A stretch of 64,000 nt of DNA from JAPLNB01 sp964451955 (GCA_964451955.1 CAYVKG010000009.1:1-64000); one strand, 5' to 3'. Positions 51,614 to 60,906 are shown, counted from the first letter of the stretch. A program made the numbers and translations. The notes: generated by a model not told the origin, from the letters alone.

Positions 51614-54277
51614 ATGGCAACCGCAGAGAGCGCCTCATTCCTCCATGAGGCGTACCGAGAGGTCAACCGCGATCTTCGCGTCCGACAATCGAAGATCGGA
51701 TGCATCCTCACCCTGTTCCTCATGCCCGCCGGCGCCCTGCTTGATCAATGCGTCTATCCCGAACTCGTCTGGGCCGTCCTGAAGGTGCGACTTCTGGCAG
51801 ACCTTGGCATCGCCGGCATCCTCGCCATGCACTACACGCCTTTCGGCCGCCGCCACATCCGCCTCATCAACATGGCATGGCTTGTTTTGCCGGTCCTCTC
51901 CATCGCCTGGATGATCTACTATTCCGAGGGCGCCCGAAGCCCCTACTATGCGGGACTCACCCTCGTCCTCACCGGCTGTTGCGTCCTGTTCCCTTGGACC
52001 TTTCTGGAATCGCTGGCCTTCTGCGTCGGCCTCATTGGCCTCTATGTTGCGGCCGGTCTTCTGCATCGCGATGGCCCCATGATCGCGGGCGACAGCGTGT
52101 TCTTTCTGAGCGCAACCGCGGTGATCTGCGTCACCGCCTGCTACCACGCGTCGCGCAGGCGTTTTCAGGAATTCTGTCTCCGACACGAGCTGAACATCAA
52201 GAACAACGCCCTCGCCCAGTCCTATGACCGCCTCTCCGAGCTTGACCGCCTCAAGTCCCAGTTCTTCGCCAACATCAGCCACGAATTGCGCACCCCCCTT
52301 ACCCTTATCCTGTCGCCCGTCGAAGAGCTCCTGCACCGACAAAGCCAGCTCCCGGCTCGGAGCGTCGAGACCCTGGAAATCGTGCGCCAGAACGCTCTGC
52401 GACTGCTCAAACTCATTACCGACCTGCTCGAAATCATCCGTCTCGAAGAAGGCCGCGGAAACCTGACGCGCCGGCCCATGAACCTGAGTCAGTTCGTCCC
52501 CGCCATGGTCGATTCCGTCCGTCATCTGGCCAATGCCAAGGGGCTCACCCTCAACCTCCAGGGCGCCGATGGCATCATCGTCAGCGGCGACCCCGAGCGA
52601 CTTGAGAAGGTCATCCTCAATATTCTGACGAATGCGATCAAGTTCACTCCACCGGGCGGCAGCATCACTGCGGTCTGGTGGCAGAGCGACGCCCGCGCGA
52701 TCGTCGAGTTCCGGGATTCCGGCGTCGGCATCACAAGCAAGGACCTGCCGTTCATCTTCGACCGTTTCCGTCAGGCGGATGGGTCCTCGACGCGAAAATA
52801 CCAGGGTATGGGCATCGGCCTGGCTTTGGCCCGAGATCTGGTCCGCGAACACGGCGGAACCCTTACCGCCAGAAGCGAAGTGGGCAAGGGCACGACTCTC
52901 CGGCTCGAACTGCCGCTCACCACCGAGGCCGTCCCGGAATCCGCCGATCCCTCTCTCTCCCGCGCCGATGACGATCCCATCGCTCGCATGTACCACGAAG
53001 CCGACCGCACCGTGAGTCTGGCCGTCGAACCGTCGGCCGACCACCCGTCGCCCGTCAGTCCCGGCAAGTTGACCGTCCTCGTTGTCGACGATGAACCGGA
53101 CATGCGACGATTCCTTGTTTCCATCCTAGCCCCGGATTACCGCGTCCTTCAGGCCGCCGATGGAAAGACCGGCCTTGATATGATTCGCCAACATAGACCT
53201 CACCTGGTCCTCCTGGACCTCATGCTCCCCGCCATGGACGGACTCGAAGTGTGCCAAGCGGTCAAAGCCGATGAGCAAACCCGCAACGTCAAGGTCCTTC
53301 TCCTCACCGCTCGCGCCGACGAATACTCCAAGATCACCGCGCTCCAGCGAGGCGCCGACGATTTTCTCACCAAGCCCTTCAGCACGATCGAAGTCCGAAC
53401 CCGCCTGGACAACCTCCTGCAGAAGGCCAGGCTCGAAGAGGACCTTCGACAACAGAATGTGCAACTTGAACAGGCGCTCCAGCGACTGAAGGAAACCGAG
53501 GTGCAGCTCGTTCAGAGTGAGAAGATGAACGCCCTCGGCAAGCTCGCATCCGGACTTCTCCACGAAATCCATAACCCCCTGAACTTCACCCTCATGGCGA
53601 TACAGGTTGCGCGCCAGGCTGTCACTGGGAATTCCGAGCTGACCGAGACGCTCGACGACATCGGGCAAGGCATGAACCGGATCAAGGACATCATTTCCGA
53701 CCTGCGCGCTTTTGCTTATCCTTCGTCCGAAAGACTCCAGGAACACTTCTCTCTCGATGAGGCCATCACCACCGCGCTCCGCCTCGCTTCTCATGAGATT
53801 GACGATGTCGCCATCACCCGGCAAGACACCGCCGGCGTCATGGCGGTCGGTTCCAAGACCCAGATCGTGCAGGTGCTGCTCAATCTCGTCATGAACGCCG
53901 CTCACGCCGTCCGCCCCGTCCGATCTCTCCGTCAACCGGAGATCGTGATCTCGGCCGCGTCGCGGCAACAACGCCTTCATGTCTGCGTCCGGGACAACGG
54001 CGCCGGCATCCGCAACGCCGACCTGCCTCGCCTTTTCGAGCCGTTTTTCACGACCAAAGACGTCGGCCAGGGCATGGGTCTCGGTCTCAGCGTCTGTCAT
54101 ACCATTGTTAAGAACCACGGGGGTTCGATCGTCGTCCGCAGCCAAGAGGGCCAATGGACCGAAGTCTCTTTCGATCTGCCGCTTGATGATCGGACGAACA
54201 CCGCATCTGCTGGGCGCGCAAGCGATACACCTGCGTGTTTGTCGGCCAGTCCAGAACCAGGAGCGATTTCATCATGA
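51614..54277 (+). CDS. Membrane HK-receiver-HK double histidine kinase (PhcS-PhcR-like fusion)
   Basis: An 887-residue protein with five to six N-terminal helices (about 27-180), then HisKA with ISHELRTP (His223), HATPase with TNAIKFTPPGG, FRDSGVGI and GMGIGLALARDL (330-435), a receiver (485-600) with VVDDEP, the Asp535 in LLDLMLPAMDG and LTKPF, a coiled coil, a second HisKA with GLLHEIHNPLN (His650) and a second HATPase (about 745-870) with DNGAGI and GMGLGLSVCHTI. Both kinase halves look catalytically complete. ATG 51614 follows the previous stop by 3 bases; ATGA links it to the next gene. The order matches PhcS (membrane kinase) joined to PhcR (receiver-kinase). Confidence 0.88.
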   Translation: MATAESASFLHEAYREVNRDLRVRQSKIGCILTLFLMPAGALLDQCVYPELVWAVLKVRLLADLGIAGILAMHYTPFGRRHIRLINMAWLVLPVLSIAWMIYYSEGARSPYYAGLTLVLTGCCVLFPWTFLESLAFCVGLIGLYVAAGLLHRDGPMIAGDSVFFLSATAVICVTACYHASRRRFQEFCLRHELNIKNNALAQSYDRLSELDRLKSQFFANISHELRTPLTLILSPVEELLHRQSQLPARSVETLEIVRQNALRLLKLITDLLEIIRLEEGRGNLTRRPMNLSQFVPAMVDSVRHLANAKGLTLNLQGADGIIVSGDPERLEKVILNILTNAIKFTPPGGSITAVWWQSDARAIVEFRDSGVGITSKDLPFIFDRFRQADGSSTRKYQGMGIGLALARDLVREHGGTLTARSEVGKGTTLRLELPLTTEAVPESADPSLSRADDDPIARMYHEADRTVSLAVEPSADHPSPVSPGKLTVLVVDDEPDMRRFLVSILAPDYRVLQAADGKTGLDMIRQHRPHLVLLDLMLPAMDGLEVCQAVKADEQTRNVKVLLLTARADEYSKITALQRGADDFLTKPFSTIEVRTRLDNLLQKARLEEDLRQQNVQLEQALQRLKETEVQLVQSEKMNALGKLASGLLHEIHNPLNFTLMAIQVARQAVTGNSELTETLDDIGQGMNRIKDIISDLRAFAYPSSERLQEHFSLDEAITTALRLASHEIDDVAITRQDTAGVMAVGSKTQIVQVLLNLVMNAAHAVRPVRSLRQPEIVISAASRQQRLHVCVRDNGAGIRNADLPRLFEPFFTTKDVGQGMGLGLSVCHTIVKNHGGSIVVRSQEGQWTEVSFDLPLDDRTNTASAGRASDTPACLSASPEPGAISS

Positions 54278-55527
54278 GCACAGGCTATGACTACCGTAAG
54301 TTCGCCATACTCTTTGTCGATGACGAAGACCAGGCCCTGAAGTACTTCGCCAAGACCTACGAAAAGGACTTCCGAGTCCTGACCGCATCCAGCGTCTCGG
54401 ACGCTCAGGCCATCATCAATCGTGAAGGCAGCCAAATCGGCGTTGTCATCACCGACCAGCGAATGCCCGGCAAGACCGGTGTCGACCTGCTCGGTGAACT
54501 CCGACAAACCCACCCCGCCATCGTCCGCATTCTCACCACCGCCTACTCCGACATCGACAGCGCTATCGACGCCGTCAACTCCGGAGCCATCTACAAGTAC
54601 ATCGTCAAACCGTGGAACCTCCGCGACCTTCGTGGCATTCTCCTTCGCGCCATGGAGTTCTTTCTCGTCCAGCGGGAGCGGGACATGCTGTTGCGGCAGA
54701 AACTCCACGTGATCCAACGCCTTGTCATCACCGACCGCGTTCGCAGCCTTGCCGCTCTGGCGGCGGGCCTCTCACACCATATTCGCAATTCCATGATGGC
54801 ACTCAAGAGCTTCCTGGACCTGGCCCCCATGAAGCTGCAGGAAGAACTTCCCAACAAGACCGCCAAGAGCCCGGAATTCTGGGAGGATCTCTGGGGCCTT
54901 GCTCAACGGGAAAGCCAGCAGATCCTCTGCATGGTCCAGAAAGTCGCCGAAACCGTCGTCACCCCCAATTACACCTTCGCCGACGAAATGGACCTCGGCC
55001 TCCTCATCCGCGGCGGCGTCGATCAAGGCGCCGCCCAGGCCGGCCACAAGAACCAGACCGTCGTCGAGCTCGCGTCGGGTCTGCCCCGCGTCAAGGTCGA
55101 TGCCACCATGGTTAAGCGACTCTTCTCGATTCTCACGGAACGCACCATCAGTCTCAACCGGAACGGCGGTACTATTGTCGTTCGCGCCAAAGCCCCCGTC
55201 CCCATCTGGGATACCCAGGGCGTCCAGATCGTCTTTTCCGGTGAAGGTCCCGCGTGGACGGAAGAAGATGCGGCCTCGCTCTTCACCGCCTTTGCTCCCT
55301 CCCAGCAAGACCCCTGCGAACTCGGACTCGATCTCCTGTCCGCCTTCTTCATCGCCTACCACCATGGCGGCGAAATCAACGTCCACAAAGCGCCACCCCT
55401 TGGTCCGGGCTTTGAACTGATTCTCCCCTTCAGCCCCGATGCCGTACAACGACCCGAGATCCACGTCGGTTTTCTCGAGAAACTCTTCCTCCGATTCGAT
55501 GCCATGGGAGGCGATGAAATTGTCTGA
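54274..55527 (+). CDS. Receiver plus degenerate histidine kinase (PhcQ-like)
   Basis: A 417-residue cytoplasmic response regulator. The receiver covers 8-125: AILFVDDEDQALKYF, Asp61 in VVITDQRMPGKTG, TTAYSDIDSAIDA and the Lys112-containing YIVKPW, a receiver type with the DQRMPGxTG-KPW pattern. After a helix comes SLAALAAGLSHHIRNSMMALK, with His168/169 where a kinase His would be. The C-terminal HATPase-like part (about 290-400) has lost the N-box Asn and the DxG of G1 (it reads FSGEGPAW), so ATP binding is doubtful. ATG 54274 overlaps the upstream stop (ATGA) with AGGAG before it. No DNA-binding output domain is present, so it must act by protein contact. Confidence 0.85.
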   Translation: MSTGYDYRKFAILFVDDEDQALKYFAKTYEKDFRVLTASSVSDAQAIINREGSQIGVVITDQRMPGKTGVDLLGELRQTHPAIVRILTTAYSDIDSAIDAVNSGAIYKYIVKPWNLRDLRGILLRAMEFFLVQRERDMLLRQKLHVIQRLVITDRVRSLAALAAGLSHHIRNSMMALKSFLDLAPMKLQEELPNKTAKSPEFWEDLWGLAQRESQQILCMVQKVAETVVTPNYTFADEMDLGLLIRGGVDQGAAQAGHKNQTVVELASGLPRVKVDATMVKRLFSILTERTISLNRNGGTIVVRAKAPVPIWDTQGVQIVFSGEGPAWTEEDAASLFTAFAPSQQDPCELGLDLLSAFFIAYHHGGEINVHKAPPLGPGFELILPFSPDAVQRPEIHVGFLEKLFLRFDAMGGDEIV

Positions 55528-55604
55528 GTCTGCGGACAGATGCACGGCCAAGCGACTCGGACCTCCCGCCAGGGCTGCCTTGTTCTCCGAATTTCAGGAG
55601 ACGC

Positions 55605-56087
55605 TCATGCCGACTGCAACTCCGCCAATTTCTTGCGGACTTGTTCTGCATGCCCTGCCACTCTGACCCGCGCCCAATGCCACCTGACCATGCCCTTGGG
55701 ATCGAGCACGACCGTGCTCCTGATCACTCCGGTCGCCTTCCTGCCGTACATGAGCTTCTGGCCCCACGCCCCATATTCCTCCATTACCTCATGTCCCGGA
55801 TCGCTCAGCAGATCCAGCTTCAGCCCGTGCTTCTCCCGGAATTTGCGATGGCTCTCCGGCAAATCAGGACTTACGCCCACAACGCGCGCATTGAGTTTCT
55901 CAAAATCACCAAGCCGATCGGTAAACTCGCACGCCTCGGTCGTGCAGCCGGGCGTGTTGTCCTTGGGATAGAAATAAAGCACCACCCACTGCCCCAGCAG
56001 ATCCTCCAACCTCACCTCCTTTCTGTCCTGGTTCTCAAGCCCCAACTCCGGTGCTTTCTGCCCCAATTCCATGCTTCGCTTGGCCAT
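55605..56087 (-). CDS. bcp: Peroxiredoxin, Bcp/PrxQ type
   Basis: A 160-residue thiol peroxidase that reduces hydroperoxides. VVLYFYPKDNTPGCTTEACEFTDRL contains the peroxidatic Cys (TPGCTxEAC) with the resolving Cys five residues later, as in the BCP/PrxQ class; SPDLPESHRKFREKHGL follows. ATG 56087 is 7 bases after the stop of the upstream propeller gene, so the two share a transcript. Confidence 0.94.
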   Translation of the reverse strand: MAKRSMELGQKAPELGLENQDRKEVRLEDLLGQWVVLYFYPKDNTPGCTTEACEFTDRLGDFEKLNARVVGVSPDLPESHRKFREKHGLKLDLLSDPGHEVMEEYGAWGQKLMYGRKATGVIRSTVVLDPKGMVRWHWARVRVAGHAEQVRKKLAELQSA

Positions 56088-56094
56088 GTCAACC

Positions 56095-57393
56095 TCACTT
56101 CGCCCTCACGTCATAGCAATACAGCCTGTCGTGATACCTAAGGTACAGCCGTCCATCCAGGATCACCGGGTGGGCCCAAACGTCCTCCTTGCGCCCTTCC
56201 ACGAACTTGAACCTGCCAACGATCTCATGGCCTTTGGCGTCGGCCTTGATCAGCGCCATCACTCCCTGCTGGCTCAGGTAGTACAGGCGACCATCCGCCC
56301 AGACCATCGAACCCATCGCCAGCTCGCGAGACCGATATAGCTCCTTGCCCGTCTTCGCGTCGATCGCCGCAAACCCGTTATTCGCCCGGTAAAACGACCC
56401 GTACAACACGCCGTCCATCGGAATCACCCCGCCATGACAGGTGTCCAGCGTTGTCTTCCAAACCTCCTCCACATCCACATTGCCCCCCACCATCCGCACG
56501 CGCAACAGTCTGCCGTCGGTCGAATCCGGCGCAGTCATGAATACGCAATCGCCCATCACCGCCGGCGTCATTGCGATCACCTCGTACTTGGTCTGCAGCG
56601 GCCGCCTCCACAACAGTCGCCCGGTCTCCGCATCGACGCCAAAGACATGCCGTGTGCTGCAGCTGACGATCTGCCGCTTGCCGCCCACTTCCATCAACCT
56701 TGGTGACGCATAGCTCGCCCCATCCGCGCCTTTGTCATACATCAACGGCCCGCTCTGCCACACCGTTTGCCCCGTCTTCACATCGAGCGCCGCCATGACC
56801 GCTTTCTTCCCCCCCGGCGTAACGATCACTCGCCCGCCTTCAACCAGCAGATTCTCCGCCAGCCCCCAAGTGATTACCTTCCCATCAAAACGCTCCAGCA
56901 CATTCACCGCCCATTTCTCCCGCCCGCTCCGCCCATCCAGGCAAACCACCCGCCCATGTGCATTCATGTGGTAGATGGCCCCCTCCGCACACCGCACACA
57001 TGCCCGCGCACCCGGATAAGGCCCCTGCCAAGCCGCCCCGTTCTTCGCCATCCACCTCCGCTTGCCATCCATATCGAGCGCAACGATGTGCAACTCATCC
57101 TCCACGTCGCCCGTGATGTGGATTCGCCCCCCGGCAATGATCGGCGAAGACCATCCGGTCCCCAATCCCTCCACGCTCCAGATCAGCTTCAGCCCCGCCG
57201 CCGGCCACGATTGCATCAGTCCCTTCTCATCCGAGATCCCATCCCGCCTCGGTCCCCGCCACTGCGTCCACCCCTCCTCCTTTGCCGCTACCGGCCCAGG
57301 GTTCCCCTCCTCCGCCCCATGAACCCACAGGAACGATGCAAGCACCATGACCGCCGCAGCCCCCAACCGACCCAATCTCGCTTCACTCAACAT
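56095..57393 (-). CDS. Exported PQQ-like beta-propeller protein
   Basis: A 432-residue exported protein with a signal peptide (RLGAAAVMVLASFLWVHGAEE). The rest is a seven- or eight-blade PQQ-type propeller: WTQWRGPRRDGISDEKGL, LDGRSGREKWAVNV, LDVKTGQTVWQSGPL, VDAETGRLLWRRPL and IDAKTGKELYRSREL are the sheet turns. No catalytic residue of quinoprotein dehydrogenases is evident, and the opening WxQWRGPxRDG is typical for planctomycete structural propellers. ATG 57393 is picked for spacing to GAGGG. Followed closely by bcp, and 119 bases from the divergent symporter gene. Confidence 0.85.
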   Translation of the reverse strand: MLSEARLGRLGAAAVMVLASFLWVHGAEEGNPGPVAAKEEGWTQWRGPRRDGISDEKGLMQSWPAAGLKLIWSVEGLGTGWSSPIIAGGRIHITGDVEDELHIVALDMDGKRRWMAKNGAAWQGPYPGARACVRCAEGAIYHMNAHGRVVCLDGRSGREKWAVNVLERFDGKVITWGLAENLLVEGGRVIVTPGGKKAVMAALDVKTGQTVWQSGPLMYDKGADGASYASPRLMEVGGKRQIVSCSTRHVFGVDAETGRLLWRRPLQTKYEVIAMTPAVMGDCVFMTAPDSTDGRLLRVRMVGGNVDVEEVWKTTLDTCHGGVIPMDGVLYGSFYRANNGFAAIDAKTGKELYRSRELAMGSMVWADGRLYYLSQQGVMALIKADAKGHEIVGRFKFVEGRKEDVWAHPVILDGRLYLRYHDRLYCYDVRAK

Positions 57394-57512
57394 CATGCCC
57401 TCATGCTTGCGCACCCACCGCCTGTTGTCAACTCGACCCATCGCGCCACTTGCCTCACCACGCCATTTCCGTTCTATTCCCCAGATCAGGTCCCGCAACG
57501 GAGACCCATCGC

Positions 57513-59195
57513 ATGCCCCTCGCCGCCGCCACTTTCACCCTGCTCGACTGGCTCGTCCTAGCTGCCTATTTTGTCGGCATCACCGCCTTCGGCCTCTGGA
57601 TCGCCCGCAGAATCAAATCCTCCCAGAGTTACTTCCTCGGAGACCGCAAGCTTCCCTGGTACGTCATGATGGGCCAGGCCTTCGGCACCGGCACCCACGC
57701 CGAAAACCCCGTTGCCCAATCCGGCGCCACCTGCCACCTCGGCTTCGCCACCATCTGGTACCAGTGGAAGAACATGCTCATCACCCCCTTCTACTGGCTC
57801 ATGGCCCCCTGGTACCGCCGCTGCCAACGAACCACCATCGGTGAACTCATGGACGACCGCTTCGGCCGACCCATGGCCATCCTATACACCCTCTTTGCCA
57901 TGGCCTACTTCGTCTTCAACCAGGGGACCATGATGAAAGGTGCCGGGAAAGCCATCTCCATGGCCACCGGCGGACAACTCGTCTCCGCCAACCAGGTCGT
58001 CGTCGCCATGGTCGCCGCATTCCTTCTCTACAGCTTCTTCGGCGGACTCCTCGCCTCCGCCTACACCGACTTCGTCCAGTCCTTCCTCATCATCACCATG
58101 TCCTTCATGCTCATCCCCGCCGGCCTCCACGTCGTCGGCGGCTTCACCGGCATGCGACAATCCCTCCCGCCCGACTTCTTCGAACTCTACAACCAATCCA
58201 GCGGCGTCACCACTTTCACCATCCTCATGCTCACCCTCAACGGCTTCATCGGCATCACCGCGCAACCCCACATCCTCTCCATGAACGCCACCGGAAAAAC
58301 CGAGCGATCCGGCCGTATCGGACAAACCTATGGGTCCTTCGTCAAACGCCTCTGCACCATCGGCTGGGCCCTGACCGGCCTCATCGTCGCCGCCATGCTC
58401 GCTCAAACCAACGCCACCCTCGGCGACAAGGAGCAAGCCTTCGGGTACGCCTGCCTACACCTGCTCGGCCCGGGACTCCTTGGGCTCCTCGTCGCCTGCG
58501 TCCTCGCCGCTAATATGTCCACCTGTTCCAACTTCATGGTCAACGCCGGCGCCCTCTTCACCAAGAACTTCTACGCCCCCTACATCCGCCCCAATGCCTC
58601 CGACAGCGAACTCCTCCTCGTCGGCAAACTCGCCGGCCTCGGCCTCACGCTCTGCGGCATCCTTTTCGCCCTCACGGTTGATCAGGTCCTCGACGCCTTC
58701 CTGTTCATGGAAACCCTCCCGGCCTTCTTCGGCATCGCCGTCATGGGTGGCTTCCTCTGGAAACGCGGCAACCGCCACGGCGCGCTCGCCGCCGTCCTCA
58801 GCTCCCTCGTCTCCTACTACGCCATCAACTACCACAACACCGGCAGACTCCAACTCGTCTACAAGTGGCTCCCCGCCCCCTATGGCATCGCCACCCTCAT
58901 CGGCATCCTCACCTTCATCCTCATCAGCCTCCTGACGCGCAAGGAAGACCCTGTCCGCATCCAACAGTTCTTCGACCGCATGAACCGCTCCAGCGACCAC
59001 GACACCCAACCCGTCCCCGCCGCCTCCCGCGGCCAGGATCTCATCCTCCTCGACCTCCCAGGCTGGTTCACCCGTGCCCGCTGGACCCACTTTTTCACCC
59101 GTTACCGCGAGGACCTGCTCGGTTTTGCCCTCGCGTGGTCCACCGTCGCTTTCCTTCTGCTCCTGGCCTGGGGCATCATGCAGATCGGATCTTAG
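57513..59195 (+). CDS. Sodium:solute symporter (SSS family)
   Basis: A 560-residue inner-membrane symporter with 13 to 14 helices. LLDWLVLAAYFVGITAFGLWIARR and YFLGDRKLPWYVMMGQAFGTGTHAENPV correspond to helices 1-3 with the typical GD.KLPWW-type loop; LLASAYTDFVQSFLIITMS is the A.YTD.VQ signature of SSS proteins. It probably imports a sugar or uronic acid with Na+. ATG 57513 has GGAG upstream. GH28 follows after 13 bases, so pectin-derived oligogalacturonides or galacturonate are likely substrates. Confidence 0.9.
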   Translation: MPLAAATFTLLDWLVLAAYFVGITAFGLWIARRIKSSQSYFLGDRKLPWYVMMGQAFGTGTHAENPVAQSGATCHLGFATIWYQWKNMLITPFYWLMAPWYRRCQRTTIGELMDDRFGRPMAILYTLFAMAYFVFNQGTMMKGAGKAISMATGGQLVSANQVVVAMVAAFLLYSFFGGLLASAYTDFVQSFLIITMSFMLIPAGLHVVGGFTGMRQSLPPDFFELYNQSSGVTTFTILMLTLNGFIGITAQPHILSMNATGKTERSGRIGQTYGSFVKRLCTIGWALTGLIVAAMLAQTNATLGDKEQAFGYACLHLLGPGLLGLLVACVLAANMSTCSNFMVNAGALFTKNFYAPYIRPNASDSELLLVGKLAGLGLTLCGILFALTVDQVLDAFLFMETLPAFFGIAVMGGFLWKRGNRHGALAAVLSSLVSYYAINYHNTGRLQLVYKWLPAPYGIATLIGILTFILISLLTRKEDPVRIQQFFDRMNRSSDHDTQPVPAASRGQDLILLDLPGWFTRARWTHFFTRYREDLLGFALAWSTVAFLLLLAWGIMQIGS

Positions 59196-59208
59196 GAAAG
59201 GAATCGCC

Positions 59209-60555
59209 ATGGCTTCATTAGCCCGTGCGCTCGCGATCGTGCTTCTCGCCTCTCCCGCACATGCCCAATCCGCCTACAATGTCGCCGACTTCGGCGCAAA
59301 ACCCGACGGCCAAACCCTCGCCACCCCAGCCATCCAATCGGCTATCGAGAAAGCCAGCTCCGCCGGCGGCGGCGTCATCGTCTTCCCCCCCGGCAAGTTC
59401 CTCTCCGGCACCCTCCGCCTCAAGTCCAACATCACCCTCCACCTCTCCTCCGGCGCCGTCCTCCTCGGCTCCACCAACATCGCCGACTACCCCAACATCA
59501 TCCCCGCCATCCGCTCCTACACGGACAACTACGTCAAACAATCCCTCATCTACGGCGAAGACCTTTCCAACGTCTCCATCACCGGTCGCGGCGTCATCGA
59601 CGGCCAAGGCGCCGCCTTCAAAATCGCCGACCGCTCCAAGCCCTATGAGAACCGCCCCTACCTCATTCGCCTGATCAATTGTCGCAACGTCTCCATCACC
59701 GACCTGCACATGACCAACTCCCCCATGTGGGTCCAGCATTACCTGGCCTGCGAACGCCTCTTGCTCCGCAATCTCACCATCGTCTCGCACGCCAACGCCA
59801 ACAACGACGGCATCGATATCGACTCCTGCCGCGACGTCACCATCTCCGACTGCGTCATCGACTCCGAAGACGATGCCATCACCCTCAAAAGCACCCTCGA
59901 TAGACCCTGCGAAAACGTCGCCATCACCAACTGCATCGCCCGCAGCCGATGCAACGCCATCAAAATGGGCACCGAATCCAACGGCGGTTTCCGCGACATC
60001 GCCATCTCCAACTGCGTCGTCACCTCCTCCCGCATCGCCAAATTCCGCGGCCTCGCCGGCATCGCCCTCGAAATCGTCGACGGCGGCTCCCTCGAACGCG
60101 TCGCCATCTCCAACATCACCATCAAAGGCGTCACCACGCCCATCTTCATGCGACTCGGTAACCGCGCCCGGTCGTTTACCAGAGACGGCCCCGTTCCCCC
60201 CATCGGCACTTTCAAGGACGTGACCCTTTCGAATATCATCGCCACCGACTGCTCCCCCATGGGCTCGTCCATCACCGGCCTACCCGATCACCCGATCGAA
60301 AACGTCACCCTTTCCAGCATCCGTCTCACCTGCGAAGCCACCGACGACAAGTCCCTCGTCGGGAAGAAAGTCCCGGAATTTCCTGAGAAGTACCCCGAAT
60401 GCACCATGTTCGGCCCACTCCCCGCTTTCGGCCTCTACATTCGCCACGCCAAATCCATCCAGCTCCGCGATGTGATTCTGCGCACCCATACTCCCGATCC
60501 CCGCCCACCAATTCTCACCGACGATGTCCACGACCTGGCCATCACTCCGAACTGA
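59209..60555 (+). CDS. Exported GH28 polygalacturonase-type glycoside hydrolase
   Basis: A 448-residue secreted enzyme with a signal peptide (ALAIVLLASPAHA). The right-handed beta-helix of GH28 starts with YNVADFGAKPDGQTLATPAIQ; catalytic aspartates are in NNDGIDIDSC and DSEDDAITL, with RCNAIKMG after them. This family cleaves homogalacturonan or rhamnogalacturonan. ATG 59209 has AAAGGA upstream and lies 13 bases after the symporter stop, forming a secretion-uptake pair. The + strand codons here are strongly biased to C. Confidence 0.92.
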   Translation: MASLARALAIVLLASPAHAQSAYNVADFGAKPDGQTLATPAIQSAIEKASSAGGGVIVFPPGKFLSGTLRLKSNITLHLSSGAVLLGSTNIADYPNIIPAIRSYTDNYVKQSLIYGEDLSNVSITGRGVIDGQGAAFKIADRSKPYENRPYLIRLINCRNVSITDLHMTNSPMWVQHYLACERLLLRNLTIVSHANANNDGIDIDSCRDVTISDCVIDSEDDAITLKSTLDRPCENVAITNCIARSRCNAIKMGTESNGGFRDIAISNCVVTSSRIAKFRGLAGIALEIVDGGSLERVAISNITIKGVTTPIFMRLGNRARSFTRDGPVPPIGTFKDVTLSNIIATDCSPMGSSITGLPDHPIENVTLSSIRLTCEATDDKSLVGKKVPEFPEKYPECTMFGPLPAFGLYIRHAKSIQLRDVILRTHTPDPRPPILTDDVHDLAITPN

Positions 60556-60906
60556 CAACTACCTCTCGAGCACATTCACCAGACAGTGCAGACTCCCAAA
60601 GTGCCTGAACGACGAAGTGCAGTCCACTCGCCTCACTCCATATCCCAGCCCCCGCCATACTCCCTCCGCCTCGCTGTTCATTTCGTCGCACCCCCGATAC
60701 ACCGGCATGTCAACGATCGACCCGCATTCCCTCCGAATGAACTGCCTTCGCGTCACGAAGGACCTCCGTTTGTTCACTCGCCCTCTTTGACACGCCCTCG
60801 CCCCCCTGGTTGCGTAACAGATCTCTAACGCGCCGCGAAAACGAAGATGCACACGGACCACCAGCTGATCCGCGTGCATCCTCCCCCTTCATCCCTTCGT
60901 TGCGTC
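60556..60906. other. 351-base gap with a gene remnant
   Basis: Between GH28 (+) and ThuA (-) no intact gene is visible. The minus strand shows a short, protein-like stretch at 60559-60720, described as a pseudogene. The rest is C-rich with no hairpin and U tract. Confidence 0.5.
60559..60720 (-). pseudogene. C-terminal remnant of an amidinotransferase/deiminase-type gene
   Basis: On the minus strand a frame ending at a TAG at 60559 reads, over its last 53 codons, VDMPVYRGCDEMNSEAEG, then VWRGLGYGVRRVDC and HFGSLHCLVNVLER. This looks like the C-terminal end of agmatine deiminase/arginine amidinotransferase-fold proteins, where an xxGxLHCxTxxLxR motif carries the active-site Cys. Upstream of 60720 the frame becomes arginine-rich and shows no similar fold, so the rest is lost. 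Judgement by eye only. Confidence 0.4.
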
